Source: Hyphomonadaceae bacterium
GTDB lineage: Bacteria > Pseudomonadota > Alphaproteobacteria > Caulobacterales > Hyphomonadaceae
DNA: 64,000 bases
Direction: 5' to 3'
Assembly: GCA_027485145.1 (NCBI GenBank)
Contig: JAIXRO010000078.1
Coordinates: 42,285-106,284, forward strand
Every line of letters starts with the position of its first letter. Positions within the stretch are counted from its first letter, which is position 1. The notes below the pieces were generated by a model. It saw only the letters and a program-made list of their open reading frames with translations, did no database searches and was not told where the DNA came from. The translations under genes and the position numbers were made by a program. This document shows positions 9,972 through 19,401 of the stretch, piece by piece.

Positions 9972-12041
9972 TTAATCGCTGTCAGCGCCCTCATGGCGAG
10001 ATTCAACACTTGCTGCGCACGGCTGCCAAGGCCTGACGCCGCACGGCACGGGATGGGTCACGACAATGCCAGAACGGGTCAGGTAAGCTGTCGCGCCGCC
10101 CTTCTTCGAAATCTCTGCCCAGGTCCACGTCAGCGCGTCTGACGATCGATCCGGCAGGCAGATATTGGCTTCGCGTTTGAAGCAGACTTGCGGTTCTGCA
10201 CCCGGCCGGATGTGCGTTGCGACACCCTTCGAGGCTCGAACCGAGCAGCCGGGCGGCGGGCACACTTCTGCCTCCACATCGGCAAACCGCAGCGGCGGCA
10301 GGCCATCTGCGTCCACCAGGGCAAGCCGGGTGATGCCGTCCCTTCGGTTGGCCGCAAACAAGTCTCCCGACGGCGACCAATGCGCCAGAAACAACGGCGC
10401 GGCCCACCAGGCGGCCAGCGCCGAAATGCCGAACGCGCCGCCCAACACATAGCGTGCTGCACCTGTGGTTGCCGCGCCCGCGCCCAGTGCAAATGTCGCG
10501 AGTATCATCGCGGACGCCGGCATCAGATTCGCGGACGGCGTCACCTCGCCCTCGAAGTCCGCAAAGAAGTGGCCGATCGAGAGCACGAGCTCAAGGCTAT
10601 AGCCGAAGAGTCTTAATCCGATCTCGGACTGACCGAACGGCGCCAGAAGGAAAGCGCACGCCGCTGCGGGAGCCGACAGGAACGTGATCACCGGCGTTGC
10701 GGCCAGGTTCGCAACCAGGCCAATCGGAGAGGCGCGATCAAAGTGATAGATTGCGTAAGGCATCGTTGCCAGACCGGCGACCACCGATGTGACGATGATC
10801 GACACCCAACTGAAGGCAATCGGGCCCAGCACCGTGTCGGATCGCGACCGGCGGTTCCGCCAGACTTCGAACGCCGCAATCAAGGCGCCGGTCGCGGCAA
10901 ACGACATCTGGAAGCCCGGAGACACGACGCTCTCTGGCTGAAGCAGAACGACTGCAATCATGGCAATCGCAAAAGTCCGCAGACTGATGGCTGCTCGGTC
11001 AAAGATCACGGCGCCAAAGACGATGGCCGCCATCACGAAGGATCGCTGCGTTTCAACGGCGCCGCCGGAAACGACCAGATAGGCGAGACAGGCCAGTATC
11101 GCGACGATAGCGGCCGGCTTCTGGACAGCGATCCGCAGCGCCACCGGTTCGATGAAAACCAGCGTTCGCTTTACGAGAAGAAATACGAGACCGCCGAGGA
11201 TGGACAGGTGCAATCCGGAGATCGAAATGATGTGGGACAACCCGGACGCGCGAAGGGCTTCGGTATCGTCTTCGCTCATGAAACTACGATCGCCCGAAAC
11301 GAGCGCAGCGGCAAATCCGCCCGCCCGCGGCCCGGCCTGCTCGTGCACGGCGGCTGCCAGATTTCTTCGCGCGGCGCCGAGCCAGAGCTGTGCCTGCGCT
11401 CCGAGATCGCGATGTGCGCCGAGAGCCCCGCCTCGACATCGTCCCTGAACGTATCCCACAGCGCCGAGTTCGGCGAACCAGGCCTGACGCCGGAAGTCAT
11501 ACTCTCCGGGCATTGCGGGCCCGGGCGGCGGACGCAGCACCGACCAGCATCGCACAAACCGGCCGGGGAAAACTTCCAGCCGGCTCGTGTGTGTCAACCG
11601 CACGAACTTTGGCGTCTGTTCGGCCGCCATTCCGGCAATCGAATGTACACGGACAAGCAAGCGGACGCCGTTTCGACCGGGCTCCACGTCCTGCACCCAG
11701 CCTTCGGTCATGACCGGACCGGTTGCAGACAGAATAACAGGCGCAGCAACCTCCCGTGCGCGATGACTTGCTGCCGCCAAGCCCAAGGCTGCGCCGAGCG
11801 CAATGACGGTCAGGGTGATCGCGGTGTCCGACGTCGACCACCGCCGGGCGGCCAGCCAGATGAGCATGGATGCGCCCAGCACGCCCCAGACGTGGAGTGG
11901 ATCCGGTTCAAAACGGAGCGAAAAGTAAGCCGCCGCTCCGCCACAGGTGGCGAACGCCAGCATGAGGGGTCGCGCGTCGATGCCAACCATTCCGGCGGCG
12001 CCGCGCAGCAGTCCAGATCCGGGCAGCCCGCCCCCTTGCAC
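9972..12041 (-). CDS. comEC: ComEC/Rec2-family inner-membrane DNA channel protein, no beta-lactamase-like domain
   Basis: Polytopic membrane protein of the family that carries single-stranded DNA across the inner membrane in competent bacteria. The 689 residues contain an N-terminal membrane and soluble region (DUF4131-like) and the competence domain with the signature SGLSHIISISGLHLSILGG, followed by a series of hydrophobic helices to about residue 550. The C-terminal 130 residues are soluble and cysteine-containing. They lack the HxHxDH metallo-beta-lactamase motif found in long ComEC proteins. It is divergent from gltX and convergent with lexA. No other competence genes are nearby, so a role in natural transformation is inference. 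The start is uncertain; several in-frame alternatives exist in the first 20 codons. Confidence 0.85.
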   Translation of the reverse strand: MQGGGLPGSGLLRGAAGMVGIDARPLMLAFATCGGAAAYFSLRFEPDPLHVWGVLGASMLIWLAARRWSTSDTAITLTVIALGAALGLAAASHRAREVAAPVILSATGPVMTEGWVQDVEPGRNGVRLLVRVHSIAGMAAEQTPKFVRLTHTSRLEVFPGRFVRCWSVLRPPPGPAMPGEYDFRRQAWFAELGAVGYVQGRCRGGALGAHRDLGAQAQLWLGAARRNLAAAVHEQAGPRAGGFAAALVSGDRSFMSEDDTEALRASGLSHIISISGLHLSILGGLVFLLVKRTLVFIEPVALRIAVQKPAAIVAILACLAYLVVSGGAVETQRSFVMAAIVFGAVIFDRAAISLRTFAIAMIAVVLLQPESVVSPGFQMSFAATGALIAAFEVWRNRRSRSDTVLGPIAFSWVSIIVTSVVAGLATMPYAIYHFDRASPIGLVANLAATPVITFLSAPAAACAFLLAPFGQSEIGLRLFGYSLELVLSIGHFFADFEGEVTPSANLMPASAMILATFALGAGAATTGAARYVLGGAFGISALAAWWAAPLFLAHWSPSGDLFAANRRDGITRLALVDADGLPPLRFADVEAEVCPPPGCSVRASKGVATHIRPGAEPQVCFKREANICLPDRSSDALTWTWAEISKKGGATAYLTRSGIVVTHPVPCGVRPWQPCAASVESRHEGADSD

Positions 12042-12112
12042 TTCGGATCATCCTCGTGTTTCTGCACCCCGTCAGCGGCGGTCGCGCCGGTTTCTCGGAG
12101 TTAGCCCTGATC

Positions 12113-13600
12113 ATGCGCGTTGTGACGCGATTTGCCCCTTCCCCAACCGGGATGCTTCACATTGGAGGGGCACGCACGGCGCTTTTCAACTACCTTTTCG
12201 CGAAAAGGCATTCCGGCCGGTTCCTGCTCAGGATCGAAGACACAGATCACGAACGCTCAACACCGGAGGCCACCGCGGCGATTCTGGATGCGATGGCGTG
12301 GCTTGGCCTCGACCCGGATGAGCCGCCGGTGATGCAATCCGCTCGCGCCCCGCGGCACGCTGACGTGGCGCGCGAGATGATCGAGCGCGGAACAGCGTTT
12401 CGCTGCTATGTCAGCGCCGACGAGCTCCAGGCGCGGCGTGATCTCGGCGAAGAGAAGCGTTTGGCGGCGCGTCAGGACGGATTGAGCGAGACCGAACGCG
12501 AGGCGCTGCTCGCTGAAGCCAATTCGTTGCTCGCACCCTTCCGGTCGCCTTGGCGAAATGGCGGAACACCGCCTTCGCCAGATGCACCTTTCACGGTTCG
12601 ACTCCGGGCCCCGGAAGGCGGCGAACAGCTTGTTGAAGACGGCGTTCAGGGTCCCGTGAAGGTTCGCGCGTCGGAGATCGACGATCTCGTTCTGCTCCGC
12701 GCTGACGGATCGCCGACTTACATGCTGGCGGTCGTGGTCGATGATCACGACATGGGGGTGACGCACGTCATTCGCGGCGACGATCACCTTCGCAACACGT
12801 TCCGCCAGATCCCAATCTATGAAGCGATGGATTGGGACGTCCCGCACTTCTCGCATCTTCCCATGATCCACGGGAATGACGGCGCGAAGCTGTCCAAACG
12901 GCACGGCGCGCTCTCCACGACAGCGTACCGTGACTTCGGCTATCTGCCCGAAGGCATGAAGGCCTACCTGCTGCGGCTTGGATGGAGCCACGGTGACCAG
13001 GAGATTTTCTCCGAAGCCGAAGCCATTGCGCTGTTCGATCTCGGGGGTGTCAACAAGGCCCCTGCCCGCCTCGATCTCGAAAAGCTGGGCACCGTCAACG
13101 CGCACTTCATCCGTCTTGCCGAGGACGAGCGACTGTTCGATCTGTTGACTCCCTTCCTGCAAACCGAAGGCGCGCTCGATACGGCGGCGACACACCGCAT
13201 TCGCCTTGCGCTTCCGCACATGAAGGACAGGGGCTCGACCTTGGTCGAACTGGCAGAAGCGTTTCGTTTCCTGCGTTCAAATCGGCCGCTTGAGCTCAAC
13301 AAGAATGCCAGAAAGGCGTTGTCCGAGGACGGTATCGCCCGGCTGTCGGGCCTGCTCGCCGAATTGTGTAAGAATGAGACTTGGACAACCGCTAGTATTT
13401 CCGAAACGATCTCGGCATATTGCACTGCAACACAGCTCTCGATGGGCCAGGTCGGGCCACCGTTGCGGGCTGCGTTGACGGGTGGGCTTCCGGCTCCTGA
13501 TCTGGCGCCGGTAATGGAGTGGCTCGGGCGCGACGAAGCGCTCGGCCGTATTGAGGACCAGATTCGGGCCGGCGCCAGGGGCGGCGCCGCGACCGGCTAA
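12113..13600 (+). CDS. gltX: Glutamyl-tRNA synthetase
   Basis: Charges tRNA-Glu (and, in organisms lacking GlnRS, also tRNA-Gln). From ATG 12113 it has 495 residues and starts MRVVTRFAPSPTGMLHIGGARTA, which holds the class I HIGH-type motif (HIGG); the open frame begins 19 codons earlier but the extra part is unlike the family. The KMSKS-type motif is KLSKRHG. The segment VVDDHDMGVTHVIRGDDHL is also typical. GGAG lies 12 bases before the ATG, a rather long spacing. Divergent from comEC and followed 19 bases later by gltA, the usual alphaproteobacterial order. Alphaproteobacteria often carry two gltX copies; only one is seen here. Confidence 0.95.
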   Translation: MRVVTRFAPSPTGMLHIGGARTALFNYLFAKRHSGRFLLRIEDTDHERSTPEATAAILDAMAWLGLDPDEPPVMQSARAPRHADVAREMIERGTAFRCYVSADELQARRDLGEEKRLAARQDGLSETEREALLAEANSLLAPFRSPWRNGGTPPSPDAPFTVRLRAPEGGEQLVEDGVQGPVKVRASEIDDLVLLRADGSPTYMLAVVVDDHDMGVTHVIRGDDHLRNTFRQIPIYEAMDWDVPHFSHLPMIHGNDGAKLSKRHGALSTTAYRDFGYLPEGMKAYLLRLGWSHGDQEIFSEAEAIALFDLGGVNKAPARLDLEKLGTVNAHFIRLAEDERLFDLLTPFLQTEGALDTAATHRIRLALPHMKDRGSTLVELAEAFRFLRSNRPLELNKNARKALSEDGIARLSGLLAELCKNETWTTASISETISAYCTATQLSMGQVGPPLRAALTGGLPAPDLAPVMEWLGRDEALGRIEDQIRAGARGGAATG

Positions 13601-13619
13601 CTGAACAGGAAGAGAGCTG

Positions 13620-14924
13620 ATGGAAAACAGAGTGAAAAAAGCGGGCGTCGCGAAACTTGAAGTGGCCGGCAAGGTCGTCGACCTTCCCGTATACTCAGGA
13701 ACAGTCGGACCGAATGTCATCGATGTCAGCAAGCTCTACGCGCAGACTGGCCACTTCACCCTCGATCCAGGCTTTACCTCGACCGGCAGTTGCGAAAGCC
13801 AGATCACGTTCATTGATGGCGAGCAGGGCGTCCTGTTGCATCGGGGATATCCGATCGAGCAGCTTTGCGACAAATCGAATTTCATGGAGCTTTGCTATCT
13901 GCTCCTCAACGGCAAGCTTCCCCAAAAGACAGAGTACGATGCCTTCCTGAAAGAGGTGAAGCATCACACGCTCCTGCACACTCAGCAGGACAGATTCTTC
14001 GACGGGTTCCGGCGCGACAGCCATCCGATGGCAATGCTGACCGGCGCTGTCGGCGGCATGGCTGCCTTCTATCCCGGCGCGGTCGGCAACGAGGACCCCG
14101 CTGAACGCAAGCTCGGCTCGATCCGCCTGATCGCAAAGATGCCGACGATTGCGGCGCGCTGCATGAAGTACACGATGGGCCAGAAGTTCGTCGATCCGCT
14201 CAACAAGTTCTCCTACTCGGAAAACTTCCTCAACATGTGCTTCTCCGTTTCGGCAGAGGAATATGAAATCAATCCGGTGCTGGCCCGGGCGATGGACCGG
14301 TTCTTCATGCTCCACGCCGATCACGAGCAGAACGAGTCGACGTCGACTGTGCGACTCGCCGCGTCTTCCGGTGCTCACCCATTTGCGGCCGTCGCAGCAG
14401 GCGTTGCCTGCCTCTGGGGCCCCAGCCATGGCGGCGCAAACGAAGCGGCTCTCCGGCAAATGCGCGCAATCGGTTCGGTCGACAATATCCCTGAGTTCGT
14501 GCGGCAAGTGAAAGACCCGAGCAGCGATATCCGCCTGATGGGTTTCGGGCACCGCGTTTACAAGAACTACGATCCACGGGCGACCGTGATGCAAAAGACC
14601 TGTCACGAAGTTCTCGAAGCGCTCGACATGAAGGACCACCCTCAGCTGAAGGTGGCCATGGAGCTTGAGCGGATCGCGCTGCAGGACGAGTACTTCGTGA
14701 ACAAGAAGCTCTATCCGAACGTGGATTTCTACTCGGGTATCATTCTTGAAGCGATGGGCTTCCCGACAACCATGTTCACCGTGCTGTTTGCGCTGGCCCG
14801 GACGGTCGGCTGGGTGTCGCAGCTCAACGAGATGCTGGACGACCCGACGCAGAAGATCGGTCGCCCTCGTCAAATCTACACCGGCGAAGCGCAGCGCGAC
14901 TACGTGCCGATTTCGGCTCGCTAA
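13620..14924 (+). CDS. gltA: Citrate synthase
   Basis: Condenses acetyl-CoA with oxaloacetate at the entry of the TCA cycle. At 434 residues it is the larger, Gram-negative type I form, with an N-terminal beta domain. Catalytic residues are His270 in [10 protein letters not shown], His311 in MGFGHRVYK and Asp369 in NVDFYSG. A strong purine-rich Shine-Dalgarno (AGGAAGAGAG) precedes the ATG. The stop overlaps the end of convergent lpxB by 4 bases, leaving no room for a dedicated terminator. Methylcitrate synthase is an alternative member of the family, but length and context favour the TCA enzyme. Confidence 0.96.
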   Translation: MENRVKKAGVAKLEVAGKVVDLPVYSGTVGPNVIDVSKLYAQTGHFTLDPGFTSTGSCESQITFIDGEQGVLLHRGYPIEQLCDKSNFMELCYLLLNGKLPQKTEYDAFLKEVKHHTLLHTQQDRFFDGFRRDSHPMAMLTGAVGGMAAFYPGAVGNEDPAERKLGSIRLIAKMPTIAARCMKYTMGQKFVDPLNKFSYSENFLNMCFSVSAEEYEINPVLARAMDRFFMLHADHEQNESTSTVRLAASSGAHPFAAVAAGVACLWGPSHGGANEAALRQMRAIGSVDNIPEFVRQVKDPSSDIRLMGFGHRVYKNYDPRATVMQKTCHEVLEALDMKDHPQLKVAMELERIALQDEYFVNKKLYPNVDFYSGIILEAMGFPTTMFTVLFALARTVGWVSQLNEMLDDPTQKIGRPRQIYTGEAQRDYVPISAR

Positions 14925-16063
14925 AGTTCCGACAGAATGGCATCGGCCGCGATCTCCGCGGCCGGCTGCCCGCCCCGCACGAGCGCCTTGAGCGCGTTGT
15001 TCTGCCGTTCTCGTTGCGCGATCAGCTCCGTGGGATCGTTCAGCCAGGCGTTCGCCTTGTCCGCAATCGCGTCCGCGCTGAGCCGGGTCTGGACGAATTC
15101 CGGAACGATCTCGACATCGCCATTCAGGATGTTGAGCAAGGTGATGTGGATTTTCTTGTATAGCAGTCCACGCGCGATCGACCAGGTGATCCAACCTGTC
15201 TTGTAGGCGACAATCATCGGTGCGCCTTGCATCGCAAGCTCGCTTGTCACCGTTCCGGAACACGCCAAGGCAAGCGTCGCGGCGGCCATCGCATCATAGC
15301 GCTCGGTCGGATCCGCACTCACCCTCGCCCAGGTCTCAAGATCGGGATATCGGGCAGCCAACTCGGATTGGATGCTCTCGGCGGGTTGAACGACAACGGT
15401 GACCGCCGGGCGTTTCTCCTTGACGCGCCGTGCGGCCGCGATGAGCGCCGGTGCAACGTTCACAATCTCGCTGCGGCGACTACCGGGTAGCACCAGCACC
15501 ACCTGCCCGTCCCGAGATATGCCGTGTGCGGACCGGAATGCAGCGCCGTTTCCCTTGCCTGCGCGTGTCAAAGCCGGGTTGCCGATGACGGTGACCTTCA
15601 AGCCGAAGGGCTCGTAGTAAGGCACCTCGATGTCATGCATGCAGAGCAAATGATCGACGGTGGAGGCCAACGTTGCTGCACGCCCGGGCCGGGTGGCCCA
15701 GACCTGAGGTCCGATCAACTTGACGATGCGGATTGATGGATCCCAGGCGCGGACACGCTGTGCCACACGCAGCGTGAATCCCCACGAGTCCACGAGAACC
15801 AGAACCTTGGGACGTTTCTTGCAGACATCCTCTGCGGCGGCGTCGGCCAGTTCGACCACAGTCCGATACGCCTTGATGCCTTCAACAAAGCCCAGAACCG
15901 ACAGGGGCGCGATATCGATCGGCGACACAATGCCGACCGACAGAAGCTCGGCTCCGCCGATCCCGTCGATGCGCGTCTGCGGGGATTTCTGCCTGATGCA
16001 TTCGATCACTTCCCGCGCCAGGAGGTCGCCGGAGGATTCAGCGGCAACGAAATAGAGCGACAT
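14921..16063 (-). CDS. lpxB: Lipid A disaccharide synthase
   Basis: Glycosyltransferase of family GT19 that joins UDP-2,3-diacylglucosamine and lipid X to form the lipid A disaccharide; peripheral on the inner membrane. The 380 residues match the usual length, with the N-terminal [13 protein letters not shown], the central [15 protein letters not shown] and [25 protein letters not shown] and the C-terminal acceptor-side region [17 protein letters not shown]. It is the last gene of the long envelope operon, overlapping the lpxI stop by one base, and is convergent with gltA. Confidence 0.96.
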   Translation of the reverse strand: MSLYFVAAESSGDLLAREVIECIRQKSPQTRIDGIGGAELLSVGIVSPIDIAPLSVLGFVEGIKAYRTVVELADAAAEDVCKKRPKVLVLVDSWGFTLRVAQRVRAWDPSIRIVKLIGPQVWATRPGRAATLASTVDHLLCMHDIEVPYYEPFGLKVTVIGNPALTRAGKGNGAAFRSAHGISRDGQVVLVLPGSRRSEIVNVAPALIAAARRVKEKRPAVTVVVQPAESIQSELAARYPDLETWARVSADPTERYDAMAAATLALACSGTVTSELAMQGAPMIVAYKTGWITWSIARGLLYKKIHITLLNILNGDVEIVPEFVQTRLSADAIADKANAWLNDPTELIAQRERQNNALKALVRGGQPAAEIAADAILSEL

Positions 16064-16914
16064 CAGGATTGGCTGCCGAGGTCAGGTGAAAATCCGTACA
16101 GGAACAATCCCAGCTCATTGGCCCTTGCTTCCATCGCGGGCCGGTTGAGCATGAGCGCGCCCCCAGCTTCGACCCCGATGCCAGCAAGCCCGGCCGCGGC
16201 AGCCAGTTCAACAGTGGACACGCCCGTGGTCGGCAAATCGATCCGCCGTTCCTGAACAGGCTTGGGCCGCTTGACCAGGACACCGCGGCGGGCGCCGGCG
16301 CGGCCTCTGATGGCTTCCGGCAAGAGCGCGCAGCGGCGAAGCATTTCGTCCGTGCCTTCTTGCGCTTCAACCGCCAGAACCAATCCGTCACAGACGACGC
16401 AGGCCTGGCCAATATCGAGTGCTCCGCTTGCGGACGATACGCGGGCCGCCACAGTCAGATCGCTCATTTCGGAGTCGGACGGCGCAGGTCCCGCCATCAA
16501 CCCGGCTGGGGCAAGCAGGCTTGCATGCGCCTGTTCGCTACCGATGACATTGAACCCGTTCTTTTCGAATTCGTTCACCAGCACCCGCAACAGTGCGTCA
16601 TCGCCGCGCCGTGCTTCGCTGAGCACTTTTGGAAGCAATGCAGCGCCTTTCAGGTCAAGCTTGAGATCCGCAAAATTCGGACGGCTGACATTTCCGGCAA
16701 ACACGAGATCCCGGCAGCCAGCCGCCTTCAGACGGCTGATGACCGCGCCAACTTCGCCAAGGCCGACAATACTGCCCGGATAAGCCGCGAGACGGGGATC
16801 CTCAAATCCCTTCAATCTCAAGACATGCACGCCCTGCCCTGTCGCGACCGCGTTCTCGGCAATGGCGACGGGCAAGTCGCCCAATCCAGCAATCAGGCCG
16901 AGAGGTGGCGGCAT
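16063..16914 (-). CDS. lpxI: UDP-2,3-diacylglucosamine diphosphatase LpxI
   Basis: Hydrolyses UDP-2,3-diacylglucosamine to lipid X plus UMP, the step done by LpxH in enterobacteria; LpxI (formerly DUF1009) replaces it in alphaproteobacteria. The 283 residues begin with LGLIAGLGDLPVAIAENA, the conserved glycine-rich start, and carry GNVSRPNFADLKLD, GDDALLRVLVNEFEKNGFNVIG and the C-terminal half with DIGQACVVCDGLVLAVEAQEGTD and the KRPKPVQERRIDLPTTG stretch. Its position between lpxA and lpxB supports the call strongly. Spacing is 4 bases to lpxA and a one-base overlap with lpxB. Confidence 0.95.
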   Translation of the reverse strand: MPPPLGLIAGLGDLPVAIAENAVATGQGVHVLRLKGFEDPRLAAYPGSIVGLGEVGAVISRLKAAGCRDLVFAGNVSRPNFADLKLDLKGAALLPKVLSEARRGDDALLRVLVNEFEKNGFNVIGSEQAHASLLAPAGLMAGPAPSDSEMSDLTVAARVSSASGALDIGQACVVCDGLVLAVEAQEGTDEMLRRCALLPEAIRGRAGARRGVLVKRPKPVQERRIDLPTTGVSTVELAAAAGLAGIGVEAGGALMLNRPAMEARANELGLFLYGFSPDLGSQS

Positions 16915-16918
16915 CGGA

Positions 16919-17710
16919 TCAGCCGGGTTTGCAAATCGGGCGATCGCCGCCCTGGCGGATGAAATCGATCAGTTCCATCGCGAGCGGTTGGGCTTCGAAT
17001 GTTTTCGTTGCGGCCTCCAGACGATCCTTGAAAAGACCGTTCCCTTCGAAGACCGCTTTGTACGCGGACCGGATTTCGTGCAGGTCCGCCTTCGAAAAGC
17101 CGCGCCGCTTCAGGCCCACGGTGTTGAGACCTGCAAGCTTGGCATGATTGCCGACGACCGACCCGAACGGGATCACGTCTTCAACAACGATCGCGCCCCC
17201 GCCGATGAAGGCGTTCCGGCCGATCCGGCTGAACTGGTGCACAGCTGAAAGTCCGCCGAACCAGACATTGTCGCCCACTTCGATATGACCTGCGAGCGAG
17301 ACATTGTTGGCCATCACGACATTGGCGCCGATGCGGCAATCATGGGCAATATGTGCGCCGATCATGATGTAGCAGTTCGGCCCGACCTGGGTCAGGCCAC
17401 CAAATTTCGGAATCCCGGAATGCGCCGTCGCGTATTCGCGGAAAACACAATTGTCGCCGATCTCGAGCCGGGACTCGGCGCTCTCTCCCAACCCGATGAC
17501 CTGGGGATTGCCGCCTACGGCGGCGAAGGGATGCAGCGTGCAGTCTTTGCCAAGGCGTGTATTCCCACGGACACTGACGTGGGACACGAGCGTCGTTCCG
17601 GCGCCAATCTCGGCGCCGGCACCGATATGGCAGAACGGGCCGATCGAGACGCGCTCACCAAGCCGGGCGCCGGCGTCTATGACAGATGTTGGATGGACGG
17701 AGGATGTCAT
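16919..17710 (-). CDS. lpxA: UDP-N-acetylglucosamine acyltransferase
   Basis: First acyl transfer of lipid A synthesis: moves a 3-hydroxyacyl chain from acyl carrier protein to UDP-GlcNAc. The 263 residues form a left-handed beta-helix of hexapeptide repeats followed by a helical C-terminus (LKRRGFSKADLHEIRSAYKAVF). The catalytic histidine is His123 in GAHIAHDC. It starts 39 bases after the lpxD stop. In many alphaproteobacteria fabZ lies between these two genes; here it does not. An ACGGAAA Shine-Dalgarno sits 6 bases before the ATG. Confidence 0.96.
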   Translation of the reverse strand: MTSSVHPTSVIDAGARLGERVSIGPFCHIGAGAEIGAGTTLVSHVSVRGNTRLGKDCTLHPFAAVGGNPQVIGLGESAESRLEIGDNCVFREYATAHSGIPKFGGLTQVGPNCYIMIGAHIAHDCRIGANVVMANNVSLAGHIEVGDNVWFGGLSAVHQFSRIGRNAFIGGGAIVVEDVIPFGSVVGNHAKLAGLNTVGLKRRGFSKADLHEIRSAYKAVFEGNGLFKDRLEAATKTFEAQPLAMELIDFIRQGGDRPICKPG

Positions 17711-17749
17711 GGATTTCCGTTATCAGCGGATCGGCGCCTACGCCACCGT

Positions 17750-18766
17750 TCAATCACGCTTCTTGGCTGCAGTCTGTTTGTTGAGCCAGGCCACTTCCCG
17801 CATCCATTGCCGGATCGGCTTTGCTGGCGTGCCGCCCCAGGTCTCGCCCGACGCCACGTCACGGAACAACCCGGCGGACGCTGCGAGGCTCACGCCTTCG
17901 CCCACGGTGACGTGGTCTGCAATGCCGACCCTGCCCCCCAGCATTGACCCGTCCCCGACCCGGACTGAGCCGGAAATACCGCCGAAGGCGGCAACGATCA
18001 CCGACCGCCCCAGAACTACATTGTGGGCAATCTGGCAAAGGTTATCGATCTTGGTCCGTTCGCCTATGACCGTATCGGCGAAGACGCCGCGGTCGATACA
18101 CGCATTTGCCCCTACAGTGACGCGGTCCTGCAGGATGACGCGCCCAAAATGCGGCGCATCCTCAAGACCTTGCGGACCCGGCATGACCCCAAAGCCGGCT
18201 TCTCCGATCCGCGCCCCGGCGAGCAATGTCACATGATCCCCGAGCAGGGCACAGTGCACGCTGGCATTCGCGCCGATCACGCAATGACGACCGATCTGCA
18301 CGCCCGGACCGATAACTGCGTTCGGACGGACCGTCGTGCCCTCGCCGATCGCAGCCCCCGGACCGATCACAGCGCCGGGCGAGATGATCGCGCTGGGGTG
18401 AACAGCAGCCGATGATGAAATGCTGCCTCCGCTCGACGGACCTGTCTCGCGAAGCCGGAACAACGACGATGCGATCAGACTGTGCGTGTAACGCGGCAAG
18501 GAGGAAACTATTGCCGACACGCCATCGGGCAGACGCGCGCGCGCACCTTCCGAAACCACGACGACGTCAAGCTCGGCGCTCAGCGAAGCTTGGCCTGTCC
18601 CATCCCCGTCAATAAAGGCCAGCTGACCTGCTTTGGCCGTATCGGCCGCCGCAATACCCGTTATGGCAAGCGCAGGATCGCCCGAAAAGGCCGCCCCTGA
18701 CAGATGGGCAGCCGATTCAAGCGTCAAAGCCCCCAATGACGCGTAGAACCGGCTGTCAATCGCCAC
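17750..18766 (-). CDS. lpxD: UDP-3-O-acylglucosamine N-acyltransferase
   Basis: Adds the second, N-linked 3-hydroxyacyl chain in lipid A synthesis. The chosen GTG gives 338 residues beginning [15 protein letters not shown], which matches the family start; the open frame continues upstream but would run into ompH. An N-terminal uridine-binding domain (about 1-105) precedes hexapeptide repeats forming a left-handed beta-helix (about 115-300). The catalytic histidine is expected in the [14 protein letters not shown] segment. GGGAAG precedes the GTG closely. The gene begins 22 bases after the ompH stop. Confidence 0.94.
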   Translation of the reverse strand: MAIDSRFYASLGALTLESAAHLSGAAFSGDPALAITGIAAADTAKAGQLAFIDGDGTGQASLSAELDVVVVSEGARARLPDGVSAIVSSLPRYTHSLIASSLFRLRETGPSSGGSISSSAAVHPSAIISPGAVIGPGAAIGEGTTVRPNAVIGPGVQIGRHCVIGANASVHCALLGDHVTLLAGARIGEAGFGVMPGPQGLEDAPHFGRVILQDRVTVGANACIDRGVFADTVIGERTKIDNLCQIAHNVVLGRSVIVAAFGGISGSVRVGDGSMLGGRVGIADHVTVGEGVSLAASAGLFRDVASGETWGGTPAKPIRQWMREVAWLNKQTAAKKRD

Positions 18767-18788
18767 GGCTTCCCGGATCCCTAGCGAG

Positions 18789-19373
18789 TTACTGGGGCGC
18801 TGGTGCGCGCTGACGCACGACGTTGATAGCAGGTGTTTTCTGGTCGAGCTTCGACACAATGAGCGCCGTCGCATCGACGGAGGCTGCCGTAAAGACGGCC
18901 TGGCTTTTCGACAGGACGACCTGAGCGTTCTTCTCCTTGACGACTTCCATCATCACAGGTTCGAGCGCCTTGTTGAATTCCTGGAACGCCTTTTGTTCCG
19001 TCGCCGCATACTCTTGCGAAACGAGTTGGCGCTTCGCGGCAAACTCGTTCGACTTCGTCTGGAAGCCCTCGATCGATTTCACGAGCGCAGCATCGGCAAC
19101 GATCGCTTCGCGGGTTTTACCCTCCAGCTTGGTAGCGAGCGCCTTGCGCTCGGTTTCGAGCGAGTCGCGGGTTGGCTTGAGCTCACCGTTGATCTGCGTT
19201 TCGATGTTCTTGAGTTTTGTGAACATGTCCTTGCCCGCCTTGCTGTCGGCAAGGATCTGGGTCTCGTCGATGACAATGACGATTGCTCCCTGAGCGAGCG
19301 CAGCGGGCGCTGCGAGGGTCATGGATGCTGAGGCCAGCGCGAGCGCGGCGAAGAGTGTCTTGTAGGTTTTCAT
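18789..19373 (-). CDS. skp: OmpH/Skp-family periplasmic chaperone
   Basis: Holds unfolded outer-membrane proteins in the periplasm for delivery to the Bam complex. The ATG at 19373 gives 194 residues with a clear Sec signal peptide [20 protein letters not shown] and a cleavage region near AALAQG. The mature part contains the family start ([16 protein letters not shown]) and a long charged coiled-coil, about residues 45-130. The open frame extends some 95 codons upstream into bamA, but that part is a frame shadow. GAGGA lies 7 bases before the ATG. It sits between bamA and lpxD, the standard position for this gene. Confidence 0.93.
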   Translation of the reverse strand: MKTYKTLFAALALASASMTLAAPAALAQGAIVIVIDETQILADSKAGKDMFTKLKNIETQINGELKPTRDSLETERKALATKLEGKTREAIVADAALVKSIEGFQTKSNEFAAKRQLVSQEYAATEQKAFQEFNKALEPVMMEVVKEKNAQVVLSKSQAVFTAASVDATALIVSKLDQKTPAINVVRQRAPAPQ

Positions 19374-19401
19374 TTGGATTTCCTCGTGGGGGCTTGCGAG
19401 A

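Noticed and set aside
17750..18874. 374-residue version of LpxD
   Set aside because: Would overlap ompH by 86 bases; the GTG at 18766 matches the family start.
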